Shown here piece after piece: positions 41,494 through 51,247 of a stretch of 64,000 nucleotides of DNA. Source of the stretch: Pseudogemmobacter hezensis (GTDB taxonomy: Bacteria; Pseudomonadota; Alphaproteobacteria; Rhodobacterales; Rhodobacteraceae); NCBI RefSeq assembly GCF_013155295.1, contig NZ_JABJXT010000002.1, forward strand, positions 177,434 to 241,433, in the 5' to 3' direction. A model generated the notes under the pieces. The model had not been told where the DNA came from. It saw only the letters and a list, made by a program, of their open reading frames with translations, and made no database searches. A program made the translations under genes and the position numbers. Every line of letters begins with the position of its first letter. Position 1 is the stretch's first letter.

Positions 41494-42069
41494 ATGCGCT
41501 ACCAGATCAGCGGAAAACAGATTGATGTGGGCGAGGCTCTGACCACCCATGTGAAATCCGAAATCGGCGAATTGATCGAGAAATACGCGCAGCGCGCCAC
41601 CGACTGCGTGGTGGTATTCTCGCGCGCGGCCCACGAATCCGTCTGCGAAACCACCATCCATCTGGCCACCGGGCTGAATGTCTCGGCCAAAGGCAGTGCG
41701 ACAGAGATCTACGCCGCCTTTGAAAGCTGCCGCGAGCGTCTGGACAAGCAGGTGCGCCGCTATAAACGCCGGTTGCGCAACCACAACAGCAATCGCAAGG
41801 CCCCGGTTGAATTCGGTGCCGCATCGTCCTATATCCTCGCCCCATCCGAGGATGTCGAGGATGCCGAACCAGAGACGCTTGCCCCCGTGGTGGTCGCCGA
41901 GATGGAGACGAAGATTCCTTCGATCACCGTCGGCGAGGCTGTGATGCAGATGGAACTGGCGGGGCAGAAAATGCTCGTATTCCGCAACGAAGGCCATGGG
42001 GGCGTGAATGTCGTATATCGTCGTGATGACGGCAATATCGGCTGGATCGACCCTCGCAACAGCCGCTGA
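41494..42069 (+). CDS. hpf: Ribosome hibernation promoting factor, long form
   Basis: 191 residues, the long HPF type with an N-terminal S30AE domain (about 1-105) and a C-terminal dimerisation domain (about 130-190). It binds the 30S subunit and joins ribosomes into inactive 100S dimers in stationary phase. MRYQISGKQIDVGEAL and the C-terminal YRRDDGNIGWIDPR are characteristic. GAGGAG precedes the ATG. It is 44 bases ahead of ptsN. Confidence 0.95.
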   Translation: MRYQISGKQIDVGEALTTHVKSEIGELIEKYAQRATDCVVVFSRAAHESVCETTIHLATGLNVSAKGSATEIYAAFESCRERLDKQVRRYKRRLRNHNSNRKAPVEFGAASSYILAPSEDVEDAEPETLAPVVVAEMETKIPSITVGEAVMQMELAGQKMLVFRNEGHGGVNVVYRRDDGNIGWIDPRNSR

Positions 42070-42113
42070 CGGGCAATAGCCCCGCGGCGTGACCACAGGA
42101 TTTCTGCAGTCTC

Positions 42114-42578
42114 ATGGAACTTTCCAGTCTACTTGTCCCCTCTGCTGTCCGCGTTGTCAGCCAATTCACCTCTAAGAAACGTCTCTTTCAGGAATTGGGG
42201 GAAATCGCGCAATCGGCCTGGGGCATCCCTGCCGATCCGGCAGTGGATGGGTTGCAGGAACGTGAGACTCTGGGTCCAACCGGCGTGGGGCATGGCATCG
42301 CCCTGCCCCATGCGCGGATTGAAGAACTTGACCGGATCGCCGGAATTTTTATCCGGCTGGAAAAGCCGCTGGATTATGACAGCGTCGACCGCCAGCCGGT
42401 CGATCTGATCTTTTGCCTGCTGGCCCCCAAGGATTCCGGCGTCGATCACCTGAAGGCGCTGGCCCTGGTCAGCCGCACCATGCGCGATCAAAGCGTGGTG
42501 TCGAAGCTGCGCTCGAACCCGGATCCGGCCAAGCTGCATGCGATCCTGATCGAAGCACGCAGCACGCAGGAAGTCTGA
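42114..42578 (+). CDS. ptsN: Nitrogen PTS enzyme IIA (PtsN)
   Basis: 154 residues. Phosphorylated by the PTS-Ntr chain at the His in GHGIALPHARIE and regulates K+ uptake and other targets rather than sugar transport. The typical domain runs from LLVPSAVRVVSQFTSKKRL to the C-terminus. hpf-ptsN is a conserved pair. No hprK or ptsO is in the window. Confidence 0.95.
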   Translation: MELSSLLVPSAVRVVSQFTSKKRLFQELGEIAQSAWGIPADPAVDGLQERETLGPTGVGHGIALPHARIEELDRIAGIFIRLEKPLDYDSVDRQPVDLIFCLLAPKDSGVDHLKALALVSRTMRDQSVVSKLRSNPDPAKLHAILIEARSTQEV

Positions 42579-42664
42579 GCCCCGCCAGACGGCCGCAACG
42601 CAGGCCAAATCCCATCCAGCGCATACCGCGCGGCCCCGCCATAGGGGGCTGCGCCTGTCGGTCT

Positions 42665-42728
42665 GCCCCGGCCCTGTCCTGCCCCGGCCCTGTCCTGCCC
42701 CGGCCCTGTCCTGGCGCGGCCCTGTCCT
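42665..42728 (+). repeat. Four 16-bp tandem repeats between ptsN and mrpA
   Basis: GCCCCGGCCCTGTCCT occurs at 42665-42680, 42681-42696 and 42697-42712 exactly, then GGCGCGGCCCTGTCCT at 42713-42728. The start of a fifth unit (GGCGCGG) follows. The rest of the 529-base spacer, from 42729 to 43107, is more AT-rich and holds no supported gene. Confidence 0.93.
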
Positions 42729-43107
42729 GGCGCGGTGAATTTGCAGCCCCCTTCGCCTGGTGGCAGGTTTGGGCGGCGTGCTTATTGCATATAAATCGCA
42801 TGCACAGTTATCGCCCGACGCAACCAGACGGCATTGTCGCCAGCTCTGGAACAATCTCTGCCCCACCCGCCTGACACGCTTTTGTGAGGAAAACACAGGA
42901 AACATCGGAAAAGGTGACGTTTTTTTACGATGTTTTGAGTGTTATGGGGTTGTAATCAGGGGCTGGTATCTTTCATTTTGGCACTCAGACACCCCTAACG
43001 CATCTGTTGCCTCAGGCGCAGACTGGCATCGCCCGCTTTGCCAGGGCTTGAAGGCCAGTGCGGCAGGGCATGATATTGACGAAAAGAGCAGGAGAGACGG
43101 GCACAGA

Positions 43108-46011
43108 ATGATCGAGCAAAACCTCATCCTCATTCTCGTGTTGCTGCCGTTTATCGGCGCTCTTGCTGCCGCCACATTGCCCGTCAACGCCCATGGCGCG
43201 GCGGCCTGGGTCTCGGGCCTGTCACTGGCGGGCGGCCTGGTGATCCTGGTCACCCTTTATCCCCAGATATCCGAGGATGAGGTGGTCCGCAGCCTGGTGC
43301 GCTGGCTGCCGATCCTGTCGATCAACCTGAATTTCAGGATGGACGGCTTTGCCTGGATGTTCACCTTCATCGTGCTGTCAATCGGCCTGCTGGTGGTGGT
43401 TTACGCGCGGTTCTACCTGTCAAAAACCGATCCGGTGCCAAGGTTTTACAGCTTTCTGATGGCCTTCACCGGCGCGATGGTCGGGATGTTGCTGTCGGGC
43501 AATATCCTGATGCTGGTCGTGTTCTGGGAGCTGACCTCGATCATGTCCTTCCTGCTGATCGGCTACTGGCACCAGGCCCAGGCCGCACGCGATGGCGCGC
43601 GGATGTCGCTGATCGTGACGGCGGGCGGCGGGGTGGCGCTGACGGTTGGCATGCTGGTGCTGGGCCAGATCGTTGGCGGCTATGATATCGACCTCGTGCT
43701 GCGCTCGGGCGCGGTGATCCGCGAGCATCCGCTTTACCCGGTGGTGCTGGTGCTGGTGCTGATCGGCGCCTTCACCAAATCGGCGCAGTTCCCCTTCCAT
43801 TTCTGGCTGCCCGGCGCGATGGCCGCGCCGACGCCCGTTTCCGCCTATCTGCACTCGGCAACCATGGTGAAGATGGGGGTGTTCCTGCTGATCCGCTTCC
43901 AGCCGGCGCTTGGCGGCACGGATCTGTGGTTCTGGCTGGTCTGCGGCATCGGCATGCTGACCTTCACCATGGGCGCGGTGATCGCGCTGTTCCGCCATGA
44001 TATCAAAGGCCTGCTGGCCTATTCCACCATCAGCCATCTGGGCCTGATCACCGCCCTTGCGGGCATGGGCAGCGAGGCGGCGATCATAGCGGCGATCTTC
44101 CACATCTGCAACCACGCCGCCTTTAAGGCGTCGCTTTTCATGACCGCCGGGATCATCGACCACGAGACCGGAACCCGCGATCTGCGCAAGCTCTCGGGCC
44201 TGCGCAAGGCGCTGCCGGTTACCTTCATCCTGGCCACCATCGCCTCGGCGGCAATGGCGGGGGTGCCGCTTCTGAACGGCTTCCTCTCGAAAGAGATGTT
44301 CCTGACCGAGACCATGGCCACGCATGGCGGCGGCCTGCTGAACCGGGCGCTGCCATGGATCGCGGCTTTCGGCTCGGTCTTTTCGGTCGCCTATGCGCTG
44401 CGCTTTGTGATGGAGGTGTTTTTCGGCCCCGAGGCCCAGGATCTGCCCAGCAAACACGTGCATGAGCCAATCCACTGGATGCGGCTGCCGGTAGAGCTGC
44501 TGGTGATCCTCTGCGTCGCGGTTGGCATTATGCCCTGGCTGGCGGATCCGATCCTCAACATCGCCGGGCGGGCGGTGCTGGGGCCGGAAATGCATGATGC
44601 GCATGTGGCGCTCTGGCATGGCTTCAACATGCCTTTGATGATCAGCCTCTTTGCACTGGCGGCAGGGGCCGCGCTTTGGGTGACCTTCTCGGCCCGTATC
44701 AATGCCGGGCCAGAAGGGCCGCCGCTGCTGTACCGCATCCGCGCCCAGAAGATCTATGAATGGCTTTTGCTGCGCCTGACCTGGGTCTGGCCGCGCGGGC
44801 TGCACCGCCTCTTCGGAACCGAGCGGTTGCAGCCGCAGCTGCGCCTGGTGATCGTGCTGGGGATTATTGCGGCAGCGGTCGCCGTCTGGGGCGGGCTGAA
44901 GGCATCTGAGACCCGGCTGACCAATGATCTGAACCCCGCTTTCGCGGTGATGTGGCTGATCGGCGGCGCCTGCGCCATCGGTGCCGCTTGGCAGGCGAAA
45001 TACCACCGTTTTGCGGCCATGGTGCTGCTGGGCGGCGCCGGGCTGATCACCTGCGTGACCTTTGCCTGGTTCTCGGCCCCCGACCTTGCGGTGACGCAGC
45101 TGGTGGTTGAGATCGTGACCACGGTTCTGCTGCTTCTGGGTCTGCGCTGGCTGCCAAAGCGGCGCGAGGAGATCGTGGGCGATGACCTGCTGCCCGCAAA
45201 GATCCGTCGTGGCCGTGACCTGATCATCGCCGTTATCGGCGGCGCGGGCCTTGCGGGCCTGGCATATGTTGTGATGACGCGCCCGCTGATCCCCAATATC
45301 GGCGACTGGTTCCTGCGAAACGCTTATTATGAGGGCGGCGGCACCAATACGGTCAACGTGATCCTGGTCGACTTCCGGGCCTTTGATACCTTTGGCGAGA
45401 TCACCGTTCTGGCGATTGTCGGCCTGACCGTCTATGCGCTGCTGCGCCGTTTCCGCCCTGGCTCTGAAAGCATCGGCGCGCCCGAGCAGCAGCAGGGCTA
45501 TGCCGCTGACCAGCTGGGTGATTTCATGCTGATCCCCTCGGTGATCATGCGCTGGATGTTCCCGGTTACCCTGGTCGTTGCCGCCTATTTCTTCTTCCGC
45601 GGCCATGATCTGCCCGGGGGGGGCTTCTCGGCCGGGGTGACGGTGGCGATTGGGCTGCTCTTGCAATATCTGGCCTCGAATGTGCGCTGGATCGAGGCAA
45701 GGATCACCATCCTGCCGATCCGCTGGATGGGGCTGGGCCTGCTGATCGCGGCCGCAACCGGCATCGGGGCCTGGCTGTTTGGCTATCCGTTCCTGACCGC
45801 GCATGCCCGCTATCTTGACCTGCCGCTGATCGGCAAAGTGCCGATGGCCACCGCCATGGCCTTTGATCTGGGGGTCTTCCTGGCCGTGGTTGGCGCGACC
45901 GTGCTCTTGCTGATCGCAATCGCCCACCAATCGCTGCGGGCGGCCCGTCTGCGGGAACTTGAAGAAGAGAAGGCTGTGGAAAAAGCCCAGAAACAGAAAG
46001 AGGCCGTGTGA
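43108..46011 (+). CDS. mrpA: Mrp-type Na+/H+ antiporter subunit A fused to B
   Basis: 967 residues, polytopic. Largest subunit of the multisubunit cation/proton antiporter, related to NuoL/NuoN of complex I. The proton-channel core is at about 90-400 (FHFWLPGAMAAPTPVSAYLH; HDIKGLLAYSTISHLG). The last 150 residues contain the MrpB-like part (FFFRGHDLPGGGFSAG), so A and B are one chain as in rhizobial group-2 systems. GGAGA precedes ATG 43108; the frame stays open upstream but that part is not Mrp-like. The stop overlaps mrpC. Confidence 0.95.
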   Translation: MIEQNLILILVLLPFIGALAAATLPVNAHGAAAWVSGLSLAGGLVILVTLYPQISEDEVVRSLVRWLPILSINLNFRMDGFAWMFTFIVLSIGLLVVVYARFYLSKTDPVPRFYSFLMAFTGAMVGMLLSGNILMLVVFWELTSIMSFLLIGYWHQAQAARDGARMSLIVTAGGGVALTVGMLVLGQIVGGYDIDLVLRSGAVIREHPLYPVVLVLVLIGAFTKSAQFPFHFWLPGAMAAPTPVSAYLHSATMVKMGVFLLIRFQPALGGTDLWFWLVCGIGMLTFTMGAVIALFRHDIKGLLAYSTISHLGLITALAGMGSEAAIIAAIFHICNHAAFKASLFMTAGIIDHETGTRDLRKLSGLRKALPVTFILATIASAAMAGVPLLNGFLSKEMFLTETMATHGGGLLNRALPWIAAFGSVFSVAYALRFVMEVFFGPEAQDLPSKHVHEPIHWMRLPVELLVILCVAVGIMPWLADPILNIAGRAVLGPEMHDAHVALWHGFNMPLMISLFALAAGAALWVTFSARINAGPEGPPLLYRIRAQKIYEWLLLRLTWVWPRGLHRLFGTERLQPQLRLVIVLGIIAAAVAVWGGLKASETRLTNDLNPAFAVMWLIGGACAIGAAWQAKYHRFAAMVLLGGAGLITCVTFAWFSAPDLAVTQLVVEIVTTVLLLLGLRWLPKRREEIVGDDLLPAKIRRGRDLIIAVIGGAGLAGLAYVVMTRPLIPNIGDWFLRNAYYEGGGTNTVNVILVDFRAFDTFGEITVLAIVGLTVYALLRRFRPGSESIGAPEQQQGYAADQLGDFMLIPSVIMRWMFPVTLVVAAYFFFRGHDLPGGGFSAGVTVAIGLLLQYLASNVRWIEARITILPIRWMGLGLLIAAATGIGAWLFGYPFLTAHARYLDLPLIGKVPMATAMAFDLGVFLAVVGATVLLLIAIAHQSLRAARLRELEEEKAVEKAQKQKEAV

Positions 46012-46370
46012 TGGAAATCGTCCTCTCCGCCGCAATCGGGGTTCTTGCCGCCTCGGGCATCTGGCTGGTGCTGCGTCCGCGCACCTTCCAGGTGGTAATC
46101 GGGCTTTGCCTTTTGTCCTATGCCGTCAATATCTTCATCTTCTCGATGGGACGGCTGACCATCGGGAAACCGGCGATCATGCCCAAGGGTGGCTGGGTCA
46201 ATGCAGCGGAATATGCCGATCCGCTGCCGCAAGCGCTGGTGCTGACGGCGATCGTGATCAGCTTTGCGACCACGGCACTGTTTCTGGTGGTGATGATGGT
46301 CTCGAAAGGTTTGACCGGCACCGACCATGTCGACGGCTCTGAGCCCGACCGCAACAGCGAGGGCAAGTAA
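46011..46370 (+). CDS. mrpC: Mrp antiporter subunit C
   Basis: 119 residues, three membrane segments, related to NuoK. The segments include VVIGLCLLSYAVNIFIF and ALVLTAIVISFATTALFLVV with the conserved PLPQALVLTAIVI motif. It overlaps mrpA by one base (TGATG) and mrpD by one base. Confidence 0.96.
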   Translation: MEIVLSAAIGVLAASGIWLVLRPRTFQVVIGLCLLSYAVNIFIFSMGRLTIGKPAIMPKGGWVNAAEYADPLPQALVLTAIVISFATTALFLVVMMVSKGLTGTDHVDGSEPDRNSEGK

Positions 46371-48001
46371 TGCTGGCGACGGAACATCTGATTATCGCGC
46401 CGATCCTGATCCCGCTGATCGCGGGCGCATTGATGCTGCTTTACGATGAAAGCCAGCGCAAAGCGAAGCTGGGGATCTCAATCGCCTCGACCATCGCGCT
46501 TTTGTTCGTGGCGATAGAGCTTCTGAACCGCTCAAAGGGCACGCCTTTGTCGGGCGGCAATGAGATCAGCTTTTACCTTCTGGGCAATTGGGCGGTGCCT
46601 TTTGGCATCATCCTGGTGCTCGACCGCCTTTCCGCGCTGATGCTGGTGCTGGTGGCGATGCTGGCGATCCCGACCATGGTCTATGCCGGGGCGAACTGGC
46701 ACAAGCAGGGTCAGCATTTCAACTCGCTGTTCCAGTTCCTGCTGATGGGGCTGAATGGCGCGTTTCTGACCGGCGACCTCTTCAACCTTTTCGTATTTTT
46801 TGAGGTGCTTCTGGCGGCCTCTTACGGGCTTTTGCTGCATGGCTCTGGCCAGGTGAAGGTGCGGGCGGGCATTCATTATATTGCGATGAACCTTGTCGGC
46901 TCGCTGTTCTTCCTGGTGGGGGTGGCGCTGATTTACGGGGTCACGGGCACGCTATCGATGGCGCAACTGTCGCAGATGGTTGGCAATATCGCCCCATCAG
47001 AGCGGCCCCTGTTCCATGCCGGGGCCGCGATTATGGGGGTGGCTTTCCTGATCAAGGCCGGGCTTTGGCCTTTGTCCTTCTGGCTGCCGATCACCTATAT
47101 GGCCAGCGCCGCGCCGGTGGCCGCGATCTTTTCGGTAATGACCAAGGTCGGCGTTTACGTGATCCTAAGGCTTTCCATGCTTATCTTTGGCCTCGGCGCC
47201 GGGGAATCGGCGGGCTTTGGCGCTGATGTTCTGGTCTGGGGCGGCATGGCGACGATGCTGTTCGGCGTCTTTGGCGTGCTGGGCTCGCAGGGGCTGGGGC
47301 GGATGGCGGCGCATCTGGTCCTGATCTCTTCGGGGACCGTACTTTCGGCGATTGGCTTAGCGCTGATGGGCGGTGGCACGGTGCTGCTGTCCGGCGCGCT
47401 TTACTATATGGTTTCGTCTACCCTGGCGACGACGATGCTGTTCCTGCTGATCGAGCCGATGACACGCGAACAGGGCGGCATTGCCGCAATGCTGGCGCTG
47501 ACGGCGGATGCCTATGGTCTCGATGCCGATGAGGAAGACGAAGAAGAGGGCGGCCTGGCCATTCCGGGCACGATGACCATTCTCGGCCTGTGTTTCGGGG
47601 TGTGTGTGATCGTTCTGGCCAGCCTGCCGCCGCTTTCCGGTTTCATTGGCAAAGTGGCGATGCTTTCGGGCATGCTGGGGGTTGGTGCCCTGCCCGGCTG
47701 GGTCAGCTGGCCCTTCCTGGCGGTGCTGATGCTCTCTGGCTTTGCCACGCTGCTGGGGTTGGTGCGGATCGGGATCCAGACTTTCTGGGCCTCTGATTCA
47801 AAGCCACCTAAGGTGCTGGCGATGGAATTTGCGCCGCTGATCCTGCTGGTTTCGATCATCGTCGCGATCACCCTGCGCGGCGACGCTGTGCTGCGCTATA
47901 CCGATGCAACGGCACGTGCGCTGCATGATCCGCTGATCTACTCGGTCGGTGTTTCAGAGCCGCGGCGTTCGACCGTCACCCAAGAGGAGACGGGCGAATG
48001 A
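46370..48001 (+). CDS. mrpD: Mrp antiporter subunit D
   Basis: 543 residues, about 14 membrane segments, related to NuoN/NuoL. Proton-translocating core includes VAFLIKAGLWPLSFWLPITY with the conserved Lys, and a mid-membrane Glu in FFEVLLAASYGLLL. An acidic loop (DADEEDEEEGG) at about 383-392 is unusual but lies between helices. Translationally coupled to mrpC and mrpE. Confidence 0.96.
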   Translation: MLATEHLIIAPILIPLIAGALMLLYDESQRKAKLGISIASTIALLFVAIELLNRSKGTPLSGGNEISFYLLGNWAVPFGIILVLDRLSALMLVLVAMLAIPTMVYAGANWHKQGQHFNSLFQFLLMGLNGAFLTGDLFNLFVFFEVLLAASYGLLLHGSGQVKVRAGIHYIAMNLVGSLFFLVGVALIYGVTGTLSMAQLSQMVGNIAPSERPLFHAGAAIMGVAFLIKAGLWPLSFWLPITYMASAAPVAAIFSVMTKVGVYVILRLSMLIFGLGAGESAGFGADVLVWGGMATMLFGVFGVLGSQGLGRMAAHLVLISSGTVLSAIGLALMGGGTVLLSGALYYMVSSTLATTMLFLLIEPMTREQGGIAAMLALTADAYGLDADEEDEEEGGLAIPGTMTILGLCFGVCVIVLASLPPLSGFIGKVAMLSGMLGVGALPGWVSWPFLAVLMLSGFATLLGLVRIGIQTFWASDSKPPKVLAMEFAPLILLVSIIVAITLRGDAVLRYTDATARALHDPLIYSVGVSEPRRSTVTQEETGE

Positions 48002-48489
48002 GCCGCATCTTCCCGCATCCGCTGCTGACCCTCGCGCTGACACTGTTGTGGCTGCTGCTGACCAGCTTCTCTCTCGGTCACCTGATCCTGGGCTTTGCGG
48101 TGGCAACCGTCGCCTCTCGTGCCCTCAGCGCGATCGAACCGGATCGGGTGCCGATCCGTGCTGTCTGGCCACTGGTCAAGCTGTTCTTCATCGTGGGCGG
48201 CGACATCATCCGCTCTAACCTTGCGGTGGCATGGCTGATCCTGACGCGCGGGCGGCATGGAAAGCGCCGTTCTGGTTTTGTCGAGATCCCGCTCAGACTG
48301 CGCGCCCCTGCGCCGCTTGCGCTGCTGGCGATCATCATCACCGCGACGCCGGGAACCGCCTGGATCGAATACGATGCGGAAACGGGCGTTCTGCTGCTGC
48401 ATGTTTTCGACATGATCGAGACCGATGACTGGGTGACCCTGATCGGCACCCGTTATGAAAACCTGCTGATGGAGGCCTTTGTCGGATGA
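47998..48489 (+). CDS. mrpE: Mrp antiporter subunit E
   Basis: 163 residues. Two or three N-terminal hydrophobic segments ([19 protein letters not shown]) and a cytoplasmic C-terminal domain with [13 protein letters not shown], the family signature. Needed for assembly of the complex. It shares ATGA with mrpD. Confidence 0.94.
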   Translation: MSRIFPHPLLTLALTLLWLLLTSFSLGHLILGFAVATVASRALSAIEPDRVPIRAVWPLVKLFFIVGGDIIRSNLAVAWLILTRGRHGKRRSGFVEIPLRLRAPAPLALLAIIITATPGTAWIEYDAETGVLLLHVFDMIETDDWVTLIGTRYENLLMEAFVG

Positions 48490-48767
48490 GCGCTGTCATC
48501 ATGTCCTTCGCGCTGACCTACGCGCAGATCGCGCTTGCGCTGGCCGCCTGCCTGGCCGGATACCGCCTGCTTTACGGGCCGCGCGCGCAGGATCGGGTTC
48601 TGGGGCTGGATACATTTTATGCCACGGCCATGCTGCTTTTCGTGGTGACCGGGATCCGCGTCGGCTCGCCCTTCTTCTTCGAGGCCGCGATGGTGATCGG
48701 TGTCCTGGCCTTCGTCGCCACCGTGTCGCTGGCCAAGTTCCTGATCCGGGGCGAGGTGATCGAATGA
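48486..48767 (+). CDS. mrpF: Mrp antiporter subunit F
   Basis: 93 residues, three membrane helices, with the conserved [18 protein letters not shown] overlap with mrpE and mrpG. Confidence 0.95.
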   Translation: MSAVIMSFALTYAQIALALAACLAGYRLLYGPRAQDRVLGLDTFYATAMLLFVVTGIRVGSPFFFEAAMVIGVLAFVATVSLAKFLIRGEVIE

Positions 48768-49222
48768 GCTATCTCGACACATTGCCCCCCTGGATCGCCA
48801 TTCCGGTTGCGTTTTTCCTGATCCTCGGATCGACGCTGACCCTGCTGGGCGCCTTTGGCCTCGCGCGGCTGCGTGATTTCTACGACCGCCTGCATGCGCC
48901 GACGCTGGGCACCTCCTGGGGGGCGGCGGGGATCCTGCTGGCCTCGATGATCCTGATGAGCTGGAACGAAAGCGAACCGGGCTGGAGTGGGCTGCGACCC
49001 GTGCTGCACGAGTTGGTGATCGGGATCTTCCTGATGATCACCACCCCCGTCACGCTGATGCTGCTGGGCCGCGCCGCCCTGCACCGCGACCGGATCGAGG
49101 GCACCCCCGGCATCCCCGGCGCAGTCGAGCGGGCCGATGTGCCCCACAGGCCGACGGGGGAAGAGGCGGATGGTGAAGCCGCGCCTGAGATCGATATCTC
49201 TGACGCGCCAGGCGAAAACTGA
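48764..49222 (+). CDS. mrpG: Mrp antiporter subunit G
   Basis: 152 residues. Three membrane helices ([20 protein letters not shown] is the family signature) then a charged cytoplasmic tail with many Asp and Glu. ATG 48764 overlaps mrpF; a longer open frame upstream is just the mrpF region read out of frame. Last gene of the operon, followed by a terminator. Confidence 0.94.
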   Translation: MSYLDTLPPWIAIPVAFFLILGSTLTLLGAFGLARLRDFYDRLHAPTLGTSWGAAGILLASMILMSWNESEPGWSGLRPVLHELVIGIFLMITTPVTLMLLGRAALHRDRIEGTPGIPGAVERADVPHRPTGEEADGEAAPEIDISDAPGEN

Positions 49223-49289
49223 TGGCAATCCCGGGATGCGGGCAGAAACCCGCGCTCCAACAGGCCCCTCATCCGGCCCCCCGAAAGAC

Positions 49290-49317
49290 AAAAGGCAGCC
49301 AGATTGGCTGCCTTTTT
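49290..49317 (+). terminator. Rho-independent terminator of the mrp operon
   Basis: AAAGGCAGCCA and TGGCTGCCTTT pair perfectly over a 3-base loop, with flanking A and T runs. Confidence 0.92.
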
Positions 49318-50049
49318 GCATTCCCGATGGGGCTGTGAGGCTGGTCGGCTGGCGTAGCCTCTTATCTGGCGGCGGGGCTGGCTGCTTATGCGGCTGGCGA
49401 CGGGGCGAAGAGGTTGGGCGGGCAAGACCGCATTGCTGCCTGGCTGGCGCACCCGCCGGGGCGGGTTGGCTTGCGAGGTGGCTCTGGCGTCAGGCTGTCT
49501 GGCGTCATGGCACAGGAATTCGTTTGACGAGCTGGAAGGATGGGTGCCTGGCCGTGGGTGGCAAATATGCTGCCTTTGGCCTTCGGTTCCTGTCATCTGG
49601 CTGGCTGGAATTCTGTGAGAGCTGGCTGACCTGAGAGCGTTGTCATCGGGCTGGCTTGCAGTCGTTGAGAATGGTTCTAAACCTGATTCGCGCGCCCGTC
49701 AAGAAAAAATCGAATAGATTCAAATAGTTGACTAAATCACCTGGTTTCTCACGCAAAGCAAAACACTCAGAAATGATCTGGTGCTGCCGTTGACTGTCCG
49801 TGGATACACAAAGGCCGGACACAGAGGCTGACGTGCCCCGCGCGACAATGCCGCCCGCGCTCTTAGCAAGAGCCGCCGATTCCAACGACAGCAGACTAGG
49901 CAGGATGAAAACCCCAGGCTAACCTGCCGCGGACAAAACCTGTTACACATCCGTTACATGGCGGTTATGATGCCGATACAGACGGAGACTAGGCAGGCAG
50001 CGTCTGACACCAAATCCCGGCCCTGACCGGTCAAGCGGAGATCATTACA
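49318..50049 (+). other. Non-coding spacer between mrpG and the polyamine transporter
   Basis: No supported gene. The first part, to about 49660, is unusually rich in GGCTGG/CTGGCT on the plus strand. The second part is more AT-rich, especially at 49700-49760, and probably holds the transporter promoter. Three 11-bp spaced direct repeats lie at 49940-49968. Confidence 0.6.
49940..49968 (+). promoter_or_regulatory. Three 7-bp direct repeats with 11-bp period upstream of the polyamine transporter
   Basis: CTGTTAC (49940-49946), CCGTTAC (49951-49957) and CGGTTAT (49962-49968). One helical turn spacing is what OmpR/PhoB-type response regulators bind, and CTGTNAC with N4 spacers resembles a Pho box. 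The regulator is inferred. Confidence 0.4.
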
Positions 50050-51168
50050 GTGACCCTTATCAACCGCCGTTCATTCGTCCGGGGCGCCGCTGTCGCCTCG
50101 CTCGCAGCCCCCCTCGTTTCGCGCGGCGCTCTGGCGCAGGGCTCGTCGGGCACCGTCAATGTCTTTGCATGGGCCGGCTATATTTCCGACGACCTGCTGG
50201 CTGCTTTTGAAAAAGCCACCGGAATCAAGGCCGTCTACACCCCCTACGGCACCAATGACGAGCTGCTGAACCAGATGCGGGCCTCGAATGGCTCGGGCTA
50301 TGACATCATCTGGCCCGCCGTCGACCGCGTTCCGAACTATGTCGAATTCGGCCTGCTGAAAGAGATCGACGATTCGAAAGTCGAGTGGGACAAGTGCCTG
50401 CCCTCGGCTGCGAAATCCTCGGAAGTGCTGGGCGCTGTGGTCAATGGCAAGCGTTACCAGGTTCCGACCGACTGGGGTACCGAGGCGCTGGCCTTCGACA
50501 CCAATGACAACCCGCTGACCTATGGCACCGCGTCCTATGGTGACATCTGGAAGCCGGAATCGGCTGGCAAAGCCACCGTGCGCGGCCATTCGGGCCTGGT
50601 TGGTCTGGCGCTCTGGCTGGAATCGGAAGGCAAGCTGCCGCATCCGTTCCTCGACAGCTACAAAGACGAAGCGATCATGAAGGCCAACTTCGACGTGATC
50701 CTGGCTGAGGCGATTGCCCGCAAAGGCAATATCATCCAGTTCTGGTCGAACGAGAATGAGGCCCAGGGCGCGTTCCGCACCAATGGCGCCAAGATCGGCC
50801 AGACCTGGGACAGCTCGGCTGCGACCCTGGCCAAAGAAGGCCTGCCGGTTGGCTTCGTTGCCCCGAAAGAGGGCGCGCTGGCCTGGATGGAAGGGATCTC
50901 GATCCCGACGGGTGCTGCCAATATCGACCAGGCCTATGCTTTCCTGAACTTCATGCTGACGCCGGAAGCCGGCGGCATCTATGCCAACCACACCTCGATC
51001 AACTCGACCGCGGTCGGCGCCGAAGAGCATCTGTCGGATGCCTCGAAAGCCTTCTTCGCCGCCGCCTATCCGGGCGACGCGCTTGAAAAGCTGTGGTGGT
51101 GGCCGATCCAGGAAAACTGGTATGTCAGCCTGCGCAATGAATACCAGGACAAGTTCCTCTCGGCCTGA
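50050..51168 (+). CDS. Polyamine-type ABC transporter substrate-binding protein (PotD/PotF-like)
   Basis: 372 residues. The N-terminus NRRSFVRGAAVASLAAPLV is a twin-arginine-like signal with cleavage near SRGALAQ, so export may be by Tat. The body is a PotD-family periplasmic binding protein: NVFAWAGYISDDLLAAFEKA, YDIIWPAVDRVPNYVE, and the C-terminal WWPIQENWYVSLRNEYQDKF. GTG start at 50050 after GCGGAG. First gene of a binding protein-ATPase-permease-permease operon; the ligand is probably spermidine or putrescine but not certain. Confidence 0.9.
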   Translation: MTLINRRSFVRGAAVASLAAPLVSRGALAQGSSGTVNVFAWAGYISDDLLAAFEKATGIKAVYTPYGTNDELLNQMRASNGSGYDIIWPAVDRVPNYVEFGLLKEIDDSKVEWDKCLPSAAKSSEVLGAVVNGKRYQVPTDWGTEALAFDTNDNPLTYGTASYGDIWKPESAGKATVRGHSGLVGLALWLESEGKLPHPFLDSYKDEAIMKANFDVILAEAIARKGNIIQFWSNENEAQGAFRTNGAKIGQTWDSSAATLAKEGLPVGFVAPKEGALAWMEGISIPTGAANIDQAYAFLNFMLTPEAGGIYANHTSINSTAVGAEEHLSDASKAFFAAAYPGDALEKLWWWPIQENWYVSLRNEYQDKFLSA

Positions 51169-51247
51169 TCGCCGGATATTCAAACCATGCTGCGGCGCGA
51201 CACTCGCGCCGCAGCTTTCCTGTTGAAACAACACTGAGAGTACCCGC

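Noticed and set aside
42760..43107. N-terminal extension of mrpA by 116 codons
   Set aside because: The frame is open but the residues are not Mrp-like, and GGAGA before ATG 43108 fits the normal family start.
43420..46035. An 871-codon minus-strand frame opposite mrpA
   Set aside because: Very rich in His, Gln and Arg with no domain; antisense of a hydrophobic membrane protein.
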